Source: Rebecca billardiae RCC1528 (lineage: Eukaryota; Haptophyta). Taken from it: a stretch of 64,000 nt of DNA. Each line of letters starts with the position of its first letter. Positions within the stretch are counted from its first letter, which is position 1. Below are positions 10,033 to 19,198 of this stretch, one piece after another. Under the pieces are notes generated by a model that worked only from the letters and a program-made list of their open reading frames with translations, made no database searches and was not told where the DNA came from. The stretch covers positions 2,108,001 to 2,172,000 of the forward strand of contig OZ251233.1 of NCBI GenBank assembly GCA_965240325.2, in the 5' to 3' direction. Made by a program: the position numbers and the translations under genes.

Positions 10033-10562
10033 TCGGAGCAGTCAGAGTCATCGTCGTCATCGTCGTCCTCCAGGTCGAGCGCGAAGCCGAGCTCCTCTGC
10101 GTCTTTGTCGCCTAGCTCCATCTCGAGGATCCGCCGCATATCAGCGTACGAGAGCTCCTCCTCGCCCTCCTCCGCCTCGGACTCGTCCTCGGAGTCACTC
10201 GAAGCATCCTCGTCATAGCCGGTGTCCTCCGCCTCGGGCGCGCGGGCGTCGGCGCGCTCCTCGAGGAACTCCTCCAGCGTGCCGGTCTGGACGCCACCAG
10301 GCACGAAGACCATGCGAGCTGGCGCCGACGCCGCGGCCGCCTCGCTCGCGCGCTTGCTCTTGGCACGGCCGCGGCTTGGCAGCCCCCCGATTGTGAGCCG
10401 AGCCAGGTCGGCATCCGTCTCCTCGTCAGACTCGAGCACGTTCCAGGGGAGCCGGGGGCCTCGCGCATGGCGGGATGATCCACCTCTGCCGCCCCCACGC
10501 CCGCGCCCACCGAACCCGCGCCCACCTCTTCCGCGCTGCCCGCCGCGAGCGCCCCTCCCCAT
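9084..10562 (-). CDS. G-patch protein with RGG N-terminus and R3H-like region (SQS1/PFA1-like)
   Basis: ATG at 10562 (MGRGARGGQRGRGG) gives 492 residues; the open frame continues upstream but there only antisense-like sequence of the neighbouring plus gene is read. In order: RGG/GR-rich N-terminus (residues 1-35); a central acidic region with an Asp run of about 15 (around 10000-10060); a segment near residues 300-350 (LLELFVQQSSLL, RPSKRELGLLAWQCNELDIE) that resembles an R3H domain but lacks its exact Arg-x3-His signature; a basic helix (RRTMPKHLRKQLKAERRMRA); and a C-terminal G-patch (NKGHQMLRMMGWAGGALG, then TPITVDVKKGRAGLG). This order matches yeast Sqs1/Pfa1 and its relatives, which use the G-patch to stimulate the DEAH helicase Prp43 in splicing and ribosome assembly. 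The G-patch is solid; the SQS1 assignment is inference. Confidence 0.8.
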
Positions 10563-10719
10563 GCGATCGCTAACTTGCGGCAGGACGGATGCTTCGGCGC
10601 GAGAGTCACCGCCGGGGCGGGGACTGGGCCGCCGGAGATCGTCTCTGACAAGTCGACCGGGAGGCGGTTGACTTTTCACGTCCAGGGGGATCCGTGGCCG
10701 GCGTGGCATCACCACGACG

Positions 10720-11301
10720 ATGCTTCGTGTGACGCGACGCGCCCTTGGGCTCATCGCCAGCCGAGGCCTTCGTGAGGTGGACGAGATAGCGGCGGCTTGT
10801 GCACTCGAGCAGCACGTCCTTGCCATCCGCACGTCGCTCGAAGCGAAGCAAGAGGATGTCGAGCGGATCTCAAAGCGGGTGCGATTCGAGGCGGCCTCCG
10901 TGCAGCAGCTGCAAGGCAGTACTGTGGCGATCGAGCGGATCCACAAGCGGCTGGTGGTCTTCCCGGATGGCGAGGAGTCGTCCAGTGGCGTGCGACCCCC
11001 ACTCGAGCTGTCCTTCACCTTTGCGCAAGAGCGTAGCCTGCAGCCGATGCTGCTTGAGCTGAACGATTTTGAAGCGCGGCTGAGCACGCCGAATGGCGCT
11101 CCCCTCTTCTGCATCACGGAGACGAGCGCCGAACGGCAGGAGCTGGCACCGATCGACGCGCTCGTAGCGGCCTGGACGCACGCCGACGGCGTGCATAGCG
11201 AGCGCAATGCGCGCTGGTTGCTGTCGTTTTTGCTCACGCACCCGTCGGATCATGCGTTCGACGCAGTCAGCACGATTCTCATGGAGGAGGCGGCAGAATA
11301 A
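10720..11301 (+). CDS. Small predicted coiled-coil protein, 193 aa
   Basis: Start at 10720 (MLRVTRRALGLIASRGLREV), stop at 11301. The first 20 residues are basic and amphipathic, which could be a mitochondrial presequence. Residues about 25-75 are charged and heptad-like (LEAKQEDVERISKRVRFEAA), followed by a compact domain with several hydrophobic strands (PPLELSFTFAQERSLQPMLL) and a short C-terminal helix. No known family was recognised. It is head-to-head with the G-patch gene, 157 bp between start codons, suggesting a shared promoter region. Confidence 0.6.
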   Translation: MLRVTRRALGLIASRGLREVDEIAAACALEQHVLAIRTSLEAKQEDVERISKRVRFEAASVQQLQGSTVAIERIHKRLVVFPDGEESSSGVRPPLELSFTFAQERSLQPMLLELNDFEARLSTPNGAPLFCITETSAERQELAPIDALVAAWTHADGVHSERNARWLLSFLLTHPSDHAFDAVSTILMEEAAE

Positions 11302-11356
11302 TTTATCACGAGGACGACGAGAATTATAAGTTCGCCGTACCTGTCTCAGTATAGTC

Positions 11357-11358
<2 letters not shown>

Positions 11359-11422
<64 letters not shown>
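11359..11422. repeat. (CT)n microsatellite, 64 bp
   Basis: An uninterrupted run of 32 CT units lies between the 3' ends of the plus gene at 11301 and the minus gene at 11594. A short (TA)n follows at about 11466-11476. Confidence 0.95.
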
Positions 11423-11426
<4 letters not shown>

Positions 11427-11593
11427 CAGGCCTTGTGGCGGCTACTGTTTCCAACAACTGTAAGCTATATATATAGAGAGTCAGAGATCGATGGGCAGCG
11501 ACTGAGCCTTGCCCTTTGGAGGTCCGAGTTCTTCCGATGAAACCGACGGCGGCACCCCTCGCGCCATATCGCGCGCAGCGCCGCCGAGGGGCA

Positions 11594-13576
11594 TCACCAG
11601 ACGACAGCTCCATCCCGCTCGCTCTCGTCCTCGTTGTCAGACGAGGAGTGGCTACGTTGAGCCCGTCGGGCGCGTTCCGCGTGCGTGCGCTCGCCCGGCG
11701 ACGTCGATGACGGCGTCGCGCCGCCGTCCGTCGCGCGCCGGCGCGGCGGGCTGAGGCGCGGCAAGTTGGCCGCGGCGCCTCGGCTGCCAGGCTCGGTGCG
11801 CGCAGCGAACAACTCCACCGCCGCCCTGTACCCGTCGCTCCGTCTCGAGGGCGAGAGGCTGGGCGAGCGGCTGGCGAGCGGTGAGGCCGGTGAGGGCGAG
11901 CGAGGCGCGGCGGCCGCCGCTGTCGCCGCCGCCGCCGCATCGCACCACGGCCGCGGCGCGGGCGCAGAGCCTCCGCCCAGGGGACGGGCGACGCAGCTGC
12001 CGGCCTGCGGCGCAGCAGGCGGGGGTGGCGCGACGTCCGCGCCGCGCTGCGCACGCGAGTCCTCCAGGTCGAAGCGCCAGCGCCACGGCCTGCCGCCGTG
12101 CGCTGTGCCCTCGCCCGCCGACCCGTCACGCGCGGCCCCGGCGCGCGCGCCCGCGAGCATCCCGCTGAGACCACGCGGCACGGGCACGCCCTCCGTGCCG
12201 ACTGCAGGCGCGGGCTCACTCGGCTTGGTGGGACTCGTGTGCGGGCGCAGGCGGCGCGGGCGCAGGTTGAGCGCAGGCTCCACGCCGGGCTCGGAGCCGC
12301 CGACGCGCGCGAGCGCCCGGCGCTGCACGAGCTCCGCCTCCGCCAGCCGCAGCGCGCGCGCCGCCGCCTCCGCCTCCGCGCGCGCCTCATCCCTCTCGGC
12401 CGCCAGCCGCGCCACCTCCGCGCGAAGGGCGTCGCACTGGGCGCGCAGCGGCGAGGGTGGCAGCGGCCGGCCGGGCAGAGGGCGCGCCTCTCGGCCGGCT
12501 TCGAAGGCAGACGCCTCGGCGCGCCGTGCCGCGCCAGCCCCGTCCCCATCGCCGCAGCACGCGCCCGCGCCGCCCGGCCCGCCCCCAGCGCCCCGGCCAG
12601 GGCTCGGCGGCTGGTGCGCGCGCGCGGCGCTCGCAGCACCAGCTGGCACGTGCGCGCCGGTCGTGGCGGCCGCGCCGCCCTCGCGCGGCGGCGGCGGCGT
12701 TGGCGGCGGCACGGCGGCCCCCGCGGCGCGCCCGCTCGCCCGCGCCTCGCGCGCCCTCGCCTGCTGCACCTCGGCGCGCAGCGCGTCGCGCTCGTCGACC
12801 GTGCGGCTCAGCTCTGCCAGCGCGGCCTCCAGCCTCACGCGGTCTGGTCGGAGCGAGTGCAGCTCCTCGCGCGCGAGCAGCTGCGCGCCGCCCGCGGAGA
12901 CGAGGGCGGCGTGCGTCGCGTCGGCGCGCGCGTGCGCGCGCTCGAGCTCGGCCTCCAGCGCGCGCGCGTTCTCGAGCAGGTTGTCCGCCTCCTCGCGCGC
13001 GCGCGCGCACTCGGCGCGCGCGCGCTCGAGCTCCTCCTCCAGAGAGGCGGCGCGCCGCGTGTCGCGCTCGGCGCGCTCGGCGGCGGCGCGGCCGTCGCGC
13101 TCGCGCGAGGCGGCGGCCTCGAGCTGTAGGGAGAGCTCGATCGCCGCGTCCTCCGACTGCTTGCGCACGCGCTCGCGCAGCGCCTCCACCTCGCCCTCCG
13201 CATCGAGCAGCCGGTCGAGCGCCGCGTCGCGCACTTCGATCGCCTCGCGCGCGCGCGCCTCGGCGTCCGCTGCGGCGCGGTCGGTGGCGTGCGCGTGGGC
13301 CAGATCGCGCTGGGCTGCATCGGCACGCGCGTCGGCCTGACGCCGCGCGAGCCGCTCCTCGTGCAGCTCGGCGCTCAGCTGCGCGAGGCGCCGCTCGAGC
13401 GTCTGCACCTCGGCGGCCGTGCGCGACGCTGCCGCCGAGCGCGCGTCGAGCTCGCGCTGGAGGCGCTCGTGAGCGACGTGCAGGTCGTTCAGCTCGAGGC
13501 CGAGCTGAATGTGCTCCTCCGTGCTGAGCACGCCGTGCTCATCGCTGCGCCCTGGGGCGCGCCGGCCGGCGAGCAT
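11594..13576 (-). CDS. Large coiled-coil protein, 660 aa
   Basis: Start at 13576 (MLAGRRAPGRSDEHGVLSTE). Residues about 15-280 are almost continuous heptad-rich, Ala/Arg/Glu sequence (ELNDLHVAHERLQRELDARS; LEEELERARAECARAREEAD), predicting a long parallel coiled coil. A Pro/Gly-rich linker (about 285-375) leads to a second short coiled coil (QCDALRAEVARLAAERDEAR), then a disordered Ser/Arg/Pro tail with SPSLSPSRRS-type motifs and an acidic end. No motor, kinase or other enzyme domain is visible. A centrosomal, ciliary or scaffold role is possible but unsupported. The Pro/Gly linker could hide an unrecognised in-frame intron. It is divergent from the small secreted-protein gene at 13764. Confidence 0.65.
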   Translation of the reverse strand: MLAGRRAPGRSDEHGVLSTEEHIQLGLELNDLHVAHERLQRELDARSAAASRTAAEVQTLERRLAQLSAELHEERLARRQADARADAAQRDLAHAHATDRAAADAEARAREAIEVRDAALDRLLDAEGEVEALRERVRKQSEDAAIELSLQLEAAASRERDGRAAAERAERDTRRAASLEEELERARAECARAREEADNLLENARALEAELERAHARADATHAALVSAGGAQLLAREELHSLRPDRVRLEAALAELSRTVDERDALRAEVQQARAREARASGRAAGAAVPPPTPPPPREGGAAATTGAHVPAGAASAARAHQPPSPGRGAGGGPGGAGACCGDGDGAGAARRAEASAFEAGREARPLPGRPLPPSPLRAQCDALRAEVARLAAERDEARAEAEAAARALRLAEAELVQRRALARVGGSEPGVEPALNLRPRRLRPHTSPTKPSEPAPAVGTEGVPVPRGLSGMLAGARAGAARDGSAGEGTAHGGRPWRWRFDLEDSRAQRGADVAPPPPAAPQAGSCVARPLGGGSAPAPRPWCDAAAAATAAAAAPRSPSPASPLASRSPSLSPSRRSDGYRAAVELFAARTEPGSRGAAANLPRLSPPRRRATDGGATPSSTSPGERTHAERARRAQRSHSSSDNEDESERDGAVVW

Positions 13577-13763
13577 GCCATGCGATCACCGTTGGCGCCG
13601 TCGAGCTTGAAGCCCGCGACGACACCGGTCGGCAGGCGTCGCCAGCGTCCGGCACGGTCCGGATGCATCCGACGACGGTTACCCCATTTCTATTTTCAGC
13701 AGCCCGAGCCGTGCGCCACTCAAGAACTGCGCCTTGCCCGCTTGCGACTCCCCCGGGTGCAAC

Positions 13764-13982
13764 ATGGTGCCGCGGTTGTGGGCGCTCCTCGCGCTCGTGC
13801 TCGCGCTGCTCGCATCGCCTGCAGCGGGCGGGCACGCGTTTGACCAGACGCTGTGCAAGGTGTACAGGCAGCATTGCAACGAGAGCCCGCCAAAGCCCGA
13901 CGTCACAACGTGCGCAGCTGCGTTGGCTCGCCGCCAGCGGGCGTGTCTGCCCACCGCTGACTCACCCACGCCTGGCCCCTGA
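13764..13982 (+). CDS. Small secreted Cys-containing protein, 72 aa
   Basis: ATG at 13764 is followed by a clear signal peptide (MVPRLWALLALVLALLASPA, cleavage likely after AAG). The mature part of about 50 residues has four cysteines (TLCKVYRQHC, VTTCAAALARRQRAC), consistent with two disulfides, and a Pro/Thr end. An in-frame Met at 13734 would put ten residues ahead of the signal peptide and is less likely. No family was recognised. It could be an extracellular peptide or the first exon of a longer gene, but no downstream continuation was found. Confidence 0.55.
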   Translation: MVPRLWALLALVLALLASPAAGGHAFDQTLCKVYRQHCNESPPKPDVTTCAAALARRQRACLPTADSPTPGP

Positions 13983-14763
13983 TTGCCGCGCGTCGCGCCC
14001 ATGCCGCGGGATGCATCGCCGCAGGTGCCGGGTGCGCATGATGAAGTGCGAGGAGGCTCAGCATGAACGCGAACACTTCTAGCTGCCGAACGAGTCGCCC
14101 GCCATTGCTTGCTCTTTGCGGCGACGGTGCCGTATGCCCAACACTCACAGCTGACTGTTCAGGCGGACAGGACTGGCCGTGGTCCGAGAGCCAGGCCGGC
14201 TGAGACGCTGGACTTCCACTCGGCGTGCAGTCGGCCTTGCCGAGGCGGGGGTGGCTGAGGCTGCCGGCCTCTGGCGAGGTCCGCATTCCCGGGGCAACGC
14301 ACCGGCACCGCCAGCGGCGTTGCGGCGACTGCTGGCATCAGCTGGAGGGGATGGCGGCGCCGCCCGCCGTGCGCAGCAGCCTGTTCGTCACTGAGTCGAC
14401 GAGACAATGCGTGACTTCTTGCAACCCGCGGCCCCCGGCAGCGGTGGCGGGTGGCGGCTCCCAGCAGCGCCCGTGAACACGGCCCGAGGCGGCAGGCCCA
14501 GAGCCAGTGGTCACTTCTGATCGTTCGCCAGGCGCCGTGGTCGTGGATGCCGAGCGGCTGAGGGCAGCCTACTATCACAAGTGGCGTCACCGGCGCCAAC
14601 GTCGGTGCCAAAAGGCGTGCTAAGCTCGCGTCGTCATACGACGTCAGATGCGCATGCATGTATATGCTGTAATAATGAATCAATTATGTCATTATTATAA
14701 TAAATTAAGTACGCGCAGAAATAATTCGAATATTCATCGGACTTTCGGAGCGCACTCAGGCTT

Positions 14764-17445
14764 CACAGTGCGCTAACCGCCACCGAAAGTTGAATTGGCA
14801 GAACGGCCGATTCCGCGATCAGGGACGTTTTCGCGGCGGCCGGCCGCCATCGCTGGCGCAGCCATCCGCGCGCGAACACGCGCGCGCAGCGACGCCAGCC
14901 GCATGGCGTGCGCCAAGACGGGGGGCGGCTGAGTTCTGCATCACCTGCGCTCGTTCGGGCTTGCGGGTCATGCCTCCCATTGCGGCCGCCTCCGTCCGCC
15001 TTTGACCAGAGTGCGCGTGCAGGTGCGCCAGCAGTCTGCGACATCGCCTCCCGCGCGCCGCGCCACACCGCGGCTGACAGGGGGGTCTAGGAGGGAATCG
15101 CAGAAAGTTACGTGGCTGAAATTGTTCGGTGTACACGCATCATCAAAGGTAGCACAGCTGCGTTTCGCCGTTGACGAGCTGCACCCCCCCTCAATTCGCG
15201 GGCTCCCCGTGGTCGCTTCGCGTCAGCAGGAACATCTGAAATCCGCACGCGAACATGCGCGCGCAGAGACGCCAGCCGCATGGCGTGCGCCAAGACGGGG
15301 GGCGGCTGAGTTCTGCATCACTCACGCTCGTTCGGGCTCGCGGGTCATGCCTCCCATCGCGGCCGCCTCCGTCCGCCTCTGACCGGAGTGCGCGTGCCGG
15401 GCGCTCGGCAGCCTGCGCGCGCACCTCGCGCGCGCCGCGCCACACGGCGGCTCACAGCGGGGTCTAGGAGGGCATCGCAGAAAGTTACGTGGCTGAAATT
15501 GTTCGGTGTACACGCATGGCCAAGTGCATCACAGCTGCGTTCCACTGTTCACGAGCTGCACCCCCTTGCATTCGCGGGCGCGCCGCGGCCGCGCTCGCGC
15601 AGGCGCATGGGATCCACGTGTTGGCTCGATCATCGGGATCAAGCGGGCTGCGCAGGCAGTGGGCTGGCGTACGAGCTCACTACACGCGCAGTGTCAGAAT
15701 ACGCTGCATCAGGTGTGCCCCGTCGGCTGTGCTGCTGAGCATACGGCACACGACGGGCACTCGAGTAGTCCGGCCGTGCGAGGAGCCCGAGCATCCCAGC
15801 TGGCGTGCGAGCGGCTTACCGGGCGTAGCTGATGCACGAGCACCCTGCGTTGAGCATCAAAGGTGTCAAGAGCACGCGTTCTCGCCATCCAGTCGTATCT
15901 TTCGGCCTCCATGCGCTCACGGCCAAAGAGATGATCTGCGCGCGTACGCGCGCGCTGCCGATTCCCGAGGAGTGCATGAGGGGGTCGGGTTGCCGCCACA
16001 GGGGCACCTGAGCTTGACTTGAGGGCTGGGTGGAGCAGGCGACGAAAGACGCACGACGAGTGGCTGACGTGATGTGTCTGGGGTCTCCTCGTGGCGCGCT
16101 TGCACGTTTTCGGCGCATCACCATCACTGTCGTGCTGACTTCGCGGCCGACGTCGCCTGCTGGCTGCGGCGCCCCGACCGCGCCCGTGACCGTGTGCTGA
16201 CGGTCCGCTCTGACCGCACCGTGTCCGCGTAGGCGCAGCTGAGACTCGCAGCAGAGTAGCGGCCTATGGCTATAGCCCGGTCGTAGCTTGATATGCGCGC
16301 GTAAAGGAGGAGCAGTAGACGCGTCGTATCAAGCGGCCTGCTCGCCTGCTGCTAATAAAATATACGCGTGATCTATGATCGGCTCTGACGGACCGAATGG
16401 ATTCCAGCGTGCCCGCGCGCGGCGCGGCGAAGGCACCGGCCACGGACCACGGCCACTCAGCTCGTCGCGTCGTGTCGGCGGCTGGCTGGCTGGCGGATGA
16501 GTCGGCAGGCTTGGGGAGCCCGCGAGCGCGGCACGCCACGCTACTTGCATGCTGTATTTGCGCATCGCCTCTTCGTAGACGCGCGCCTCACTCTCAGCTG
16601 AGCTCGGGCCGTCGGGTGCGACGACGGCTGGCGGGAGCCGCTGACCGTGTCCGTGACATCATGACGACCGACCGCGAACTCCGACCTGGCTGACGGCAGC
16701 ACTTGCGAGCAGCGCAGCACGGCGCGGCGCGTTGCGGCCTGCGGCGCGGCGTGGCGGTGGGCCCGCGTGACACGCTGCCAGCGTCACGGACAAGCGAGGC
16801 CCCGCCCCGTCTCCGCAGCGCCGCGCTCACGTGTGACCACGACCTGCACAACACGGGCCGTGGTCAGAAAGCCGTCGCGCGCGCGTTCATTTACGCGGCA
16901 ACTTGGTGCTGAGCGCCAGCCGAGAGGTAGTGGCGACGACGACAGCCACTCCAGGTCGATGTGCACCTGCGTCTGTGCCCGGGTGCCGCTGGGATGCGAT
17001 TGAGGATGAGAGCTTGCGGCAGCATGCCCTGACATGAGCAGCGGTCAGTTTGGAGAGCGTGAGTCGTGCCAGCACGCGAGAGCAGACGTGCACGTTTCGA
17101 GCAGCCGAGCTGTACCATGAAAGTCAGCAATCTAGCGCGCATGCCGCGCACCCGAAAGAGCTGACCATCTCCGCATGCTCAGAGCAGCCGGCGGCGCGCT
17201 CGCAGAGTCGCTTCGGAGTCGCTTTGCGGCCGTCTCGGCGCGTGTCATGTGGAGCTGCTCTCGAGGCGAAGGACGAGGAAGGCGTTGATCAGCGCCGCTG
17301 AAGACTAGGACTAGGCTCTCTCGCGAGGTCCGCCGCGCGGTCTACGCCGCCGATCACGGCCTCTTGAGGACGGTCGGCCAGCGCGCGCGTCGGCAGCCAT
17401 CGTGACACCTCTCATTCAACTTTCGGCCCGTGTTAGCGCACTGTG
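14764..17445. mobile_element. Candidate non-autonomous DNA transposon (32-bp terminal inverted repeats)
   Basis: The left end 14764-14795 reads CACAGTGCGCTAAC, five unmatched bases, CCGAAAGTTGAAT. The right end 17414-17445 is its inverted copy with the same 14 + 5 + 13 layout (27 of 32 positions match). The interior carries no transposase that I can see, so any element would be non-autonomous. No convincing target-site duplication was found at these exact ends. A shorter inverted copy of the same motif lies just outside the left end (14732-14757), so the left end itself can fold into a hairpin. This may be a decayed element or a composite. Confidence 0.45.
14864..15617 (+). repeat. Two tandem copies of a 377-bp unit
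   Basis: Unit 1 starts at 14864 and unit 2 at 15241. Shared landmarks all sit 377 bp apart: GCATGGCGTGCGCCAAGACG (14901 and 15278) and ATTGTTCGGTGTACACGCAT (15121 and 15498). Similarity is high through most of the unit and fades in its last ~40 bp. No stable open frame is conserved between the units. Confidence 0.85.
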
Positions 17446-18080
17446 TTACTTATTGCGGCTGCTTATGCCCGCCGCTTATTAATATTAATACTATTAATAC
17501 GGATTATGAGCTGCTATCTAAGCGTCGCGGCGGCGAACTCACTTACTAAGTTAATGTCTTAATGAATTAATTTGCCATTATTATAAATACTATCTGGAAA
17601 CAGTATTACTGCATCATTGAGCTGCGGGCACCGCTGGCAGCGTCAGTCTCAAATCAGACTCAGACTCAGAGTCAGAGTCAGAGCGTGAGCGGGCGACTCT
17701 GGCTCGGCCCTCTGCGGTCCGCGCCGCTCCGCGCTCGGGGCCGCTCGACCCCAAACGTCGGCGTCGGCAAGAGGCCGATTACGACCGCGAGGTGGTCTGT
17801 GAACCGCGCTGAGGGGCACGTCCACGCCCAGCGCCCGGGAGGCCGAGCGGCCAGCGGCCAGCCGCACCGCGCGCACAGAGCGGCAGTGACGCCTGACGAG
17901 GACGGCGCAGATCCTCAGCTGACGGGAAGATGCAGCCCATTGCATGCACCAACGCCACGGACTCGCCGAGTGAGTAACGCACAGAAAGACGGGTGGACGC
18001 CGCGGTGCCGCAGGTGGCCGCCCTCGCATGGGGCTCGAGCGCCTGCCCCGGGGCAGGCTGCGTGCCGGCGGCTGCCGCGC

Positions 18081-18815
18081 TCACACCCGCGCGAGCACGA
18101 CTCCAAACGCGACCACGGCCACCCAGATCGCCAGCCACATGGCTGGCCGCGCGAGGAGGCTGCTCGACGCGCGCGCGGCCTCGACGGCCTCCGCCTCGGC
18201 CTGCGCCGCCTCCTCGCCCTCCTGCGGCGCCTGCACCAGATCCGGGAAGAGCGATCTGAACGTCGGGTCCTTGCGGTTGGCCGCGTGGGAGAGGCGCGCG
18301 AGGTTGCGCTTCTGCGCGAGCGTCGTCTCGACCGAGCCGACTGTTGGGGTGGCCTCGAGCATGAAGGAGAGGATGCCGTTGAGGATGGTGCCCACGGACC
18401 AGGCGGGCACCCATGTCTCTGGGTGGAAGTCGCTGTGGGCGCGGGTGGGCGCATCAGGCGCGCCGAGGGTCAGAAGGGACGCCGGCGCGCTCGCGGCGCG
18501 GCGCAGCGCGCAGCGCCTCGAGCGCGACCAATCGCGGCCGCACCTCATGGATAGGCACAATCGCGTGTTCACGTCGAAGCGGCCACTCGGTGTGAGCATG
18601 TAGATGGAGGGTGGCCGGTACGGGTACTCGGGCGGGAAGACGAGCTTGCCGTGGTACATGCCGCCCTCATACGGCGTGCTCGGCGGGCCGCTGATCACAA
18701 AGTGCCACTCGAGGATGTTGGACGCGAGGGGCGCGCACGTGATGTGCGGCACGGGCTCCGCCTCGAGACGGAGGCACTCCTTGCGGAGCCGTGCCACGCA
18801 CTGCTTCTTCGCCAT
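18081..18815 (-). CDS. Tail-anchored ubiquitin-conjugating enzyme E2 (UBE2J / UBC6 family)
   Basis: Two exons, 18815-18544 and 18432-18081, encode 207 residues. The intron (GTGCGG...CACAG, 111 bp) keeps the frame open; removing it restores RLCLSMSDFHPETWVPAWSV, the hallmark of the UBE2J2/Ubc6 group, with active-site Cys87. The fold is complete: MAKKQCVARLRKE, LEWHFVISGPPSTPYEGGMY, FPPEYPYRPPSIYMLTPSGR. The last ~20 residues (AMWLAIWVAVVAFGVVLARV) form a C-terminal membrane anchor, so the enzyme should sit on the ER with its catalytic domain in the cytosol. In yeast and animals this family ubiquitinates misfolded ER proteins (ERAD). An upstream Met at 18878 is disfavoured because MAKKQ matches the family's usual start. 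Confidence 0.93.
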   Translation of the reverse strand: MAKKQCVARLRKECLRLEAEPVPHITCAPLASNILEWHFVISGPPSTPYEGGMYHGKLVFPPEYPYRPPSIYMLTPSGRFDVNTRLCLSMRCGRDWSRSRRCALRRAASAPASLLTLGAPDAPTRAHSDFHPETWVPAWSVGTILNGILSFMLEATPTVGSVETTLAQKRNLARLSHAANRKDPTFRSLFPDLVQAPQEGEEAAQAEAEAVEAARASSSLLARPAMWLAIWVAVVAFGVVLARV

Positions 18816-19198
18816 GCCAGCCGCCCACGCGCCTCGCCCACGGACGAGGAGGGCGCCGCCCACGACCCGGGGATCCAAGGGCGCCCGCCGCCTGCTGACG
18901 CGACGAGGCTTTGGCGGGTCCTCCCCGCCCCTTGCTTGATCAGCTCCGGGAGCGATGATGAGCTTGGGTGCGGGAGAGTCGCTTGTGGCCCTCGCTCAAG
19001 CTCCAGATTCCTGCTCTGGATTCCGTCATTCTCATAGGGCATCAGCCGAAATGAATAGCAAGCCCAGCGCCCGCCGAGAGGGATGTGAGTGGTCTGTCAT
19101 TGTCAGCACCGGTCGGGACTGGCGTCCCCCGGCCACCACACGCAAGCCAGGCGGTGGAAGGGTGGAAGACGCGCCTAACCGCCCGGGCCTCCTCCACG
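18816..19198. other. Shared upstream region of the UBE2J and LRR genes
   Basis: 383 bp between divergent start codons. I see no recognisable regulatory motif; the half next to the LRR gene (about 18950-19080) is less GC-rich. Confidence 0.4.

Larger units (their letters stand above)
13983..18080. other. 4.1-kb gene-free region
   Basis: No coding region could be supported on either strand; the open frames here are short and have mixed, non-protein-like composition. It contains AT-rich islands at about 14665-14735 and 17460-17600, a TIR-bounded segment (14764-17445), a 377-bp tandem repeat, and a short GACTCA/GAGTCA run at about 17655-17683. It lies between the small secreted-protein gene and the 3' end of the UBE2J gene. 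Confidence 0.6.

Noticed and set aside
13983-18080. Short open frames of 60-180 codons
   Set aside because: Composition is not protein-like, frames overlap on both strands, and the 377-bp repeat copies do not keep them.
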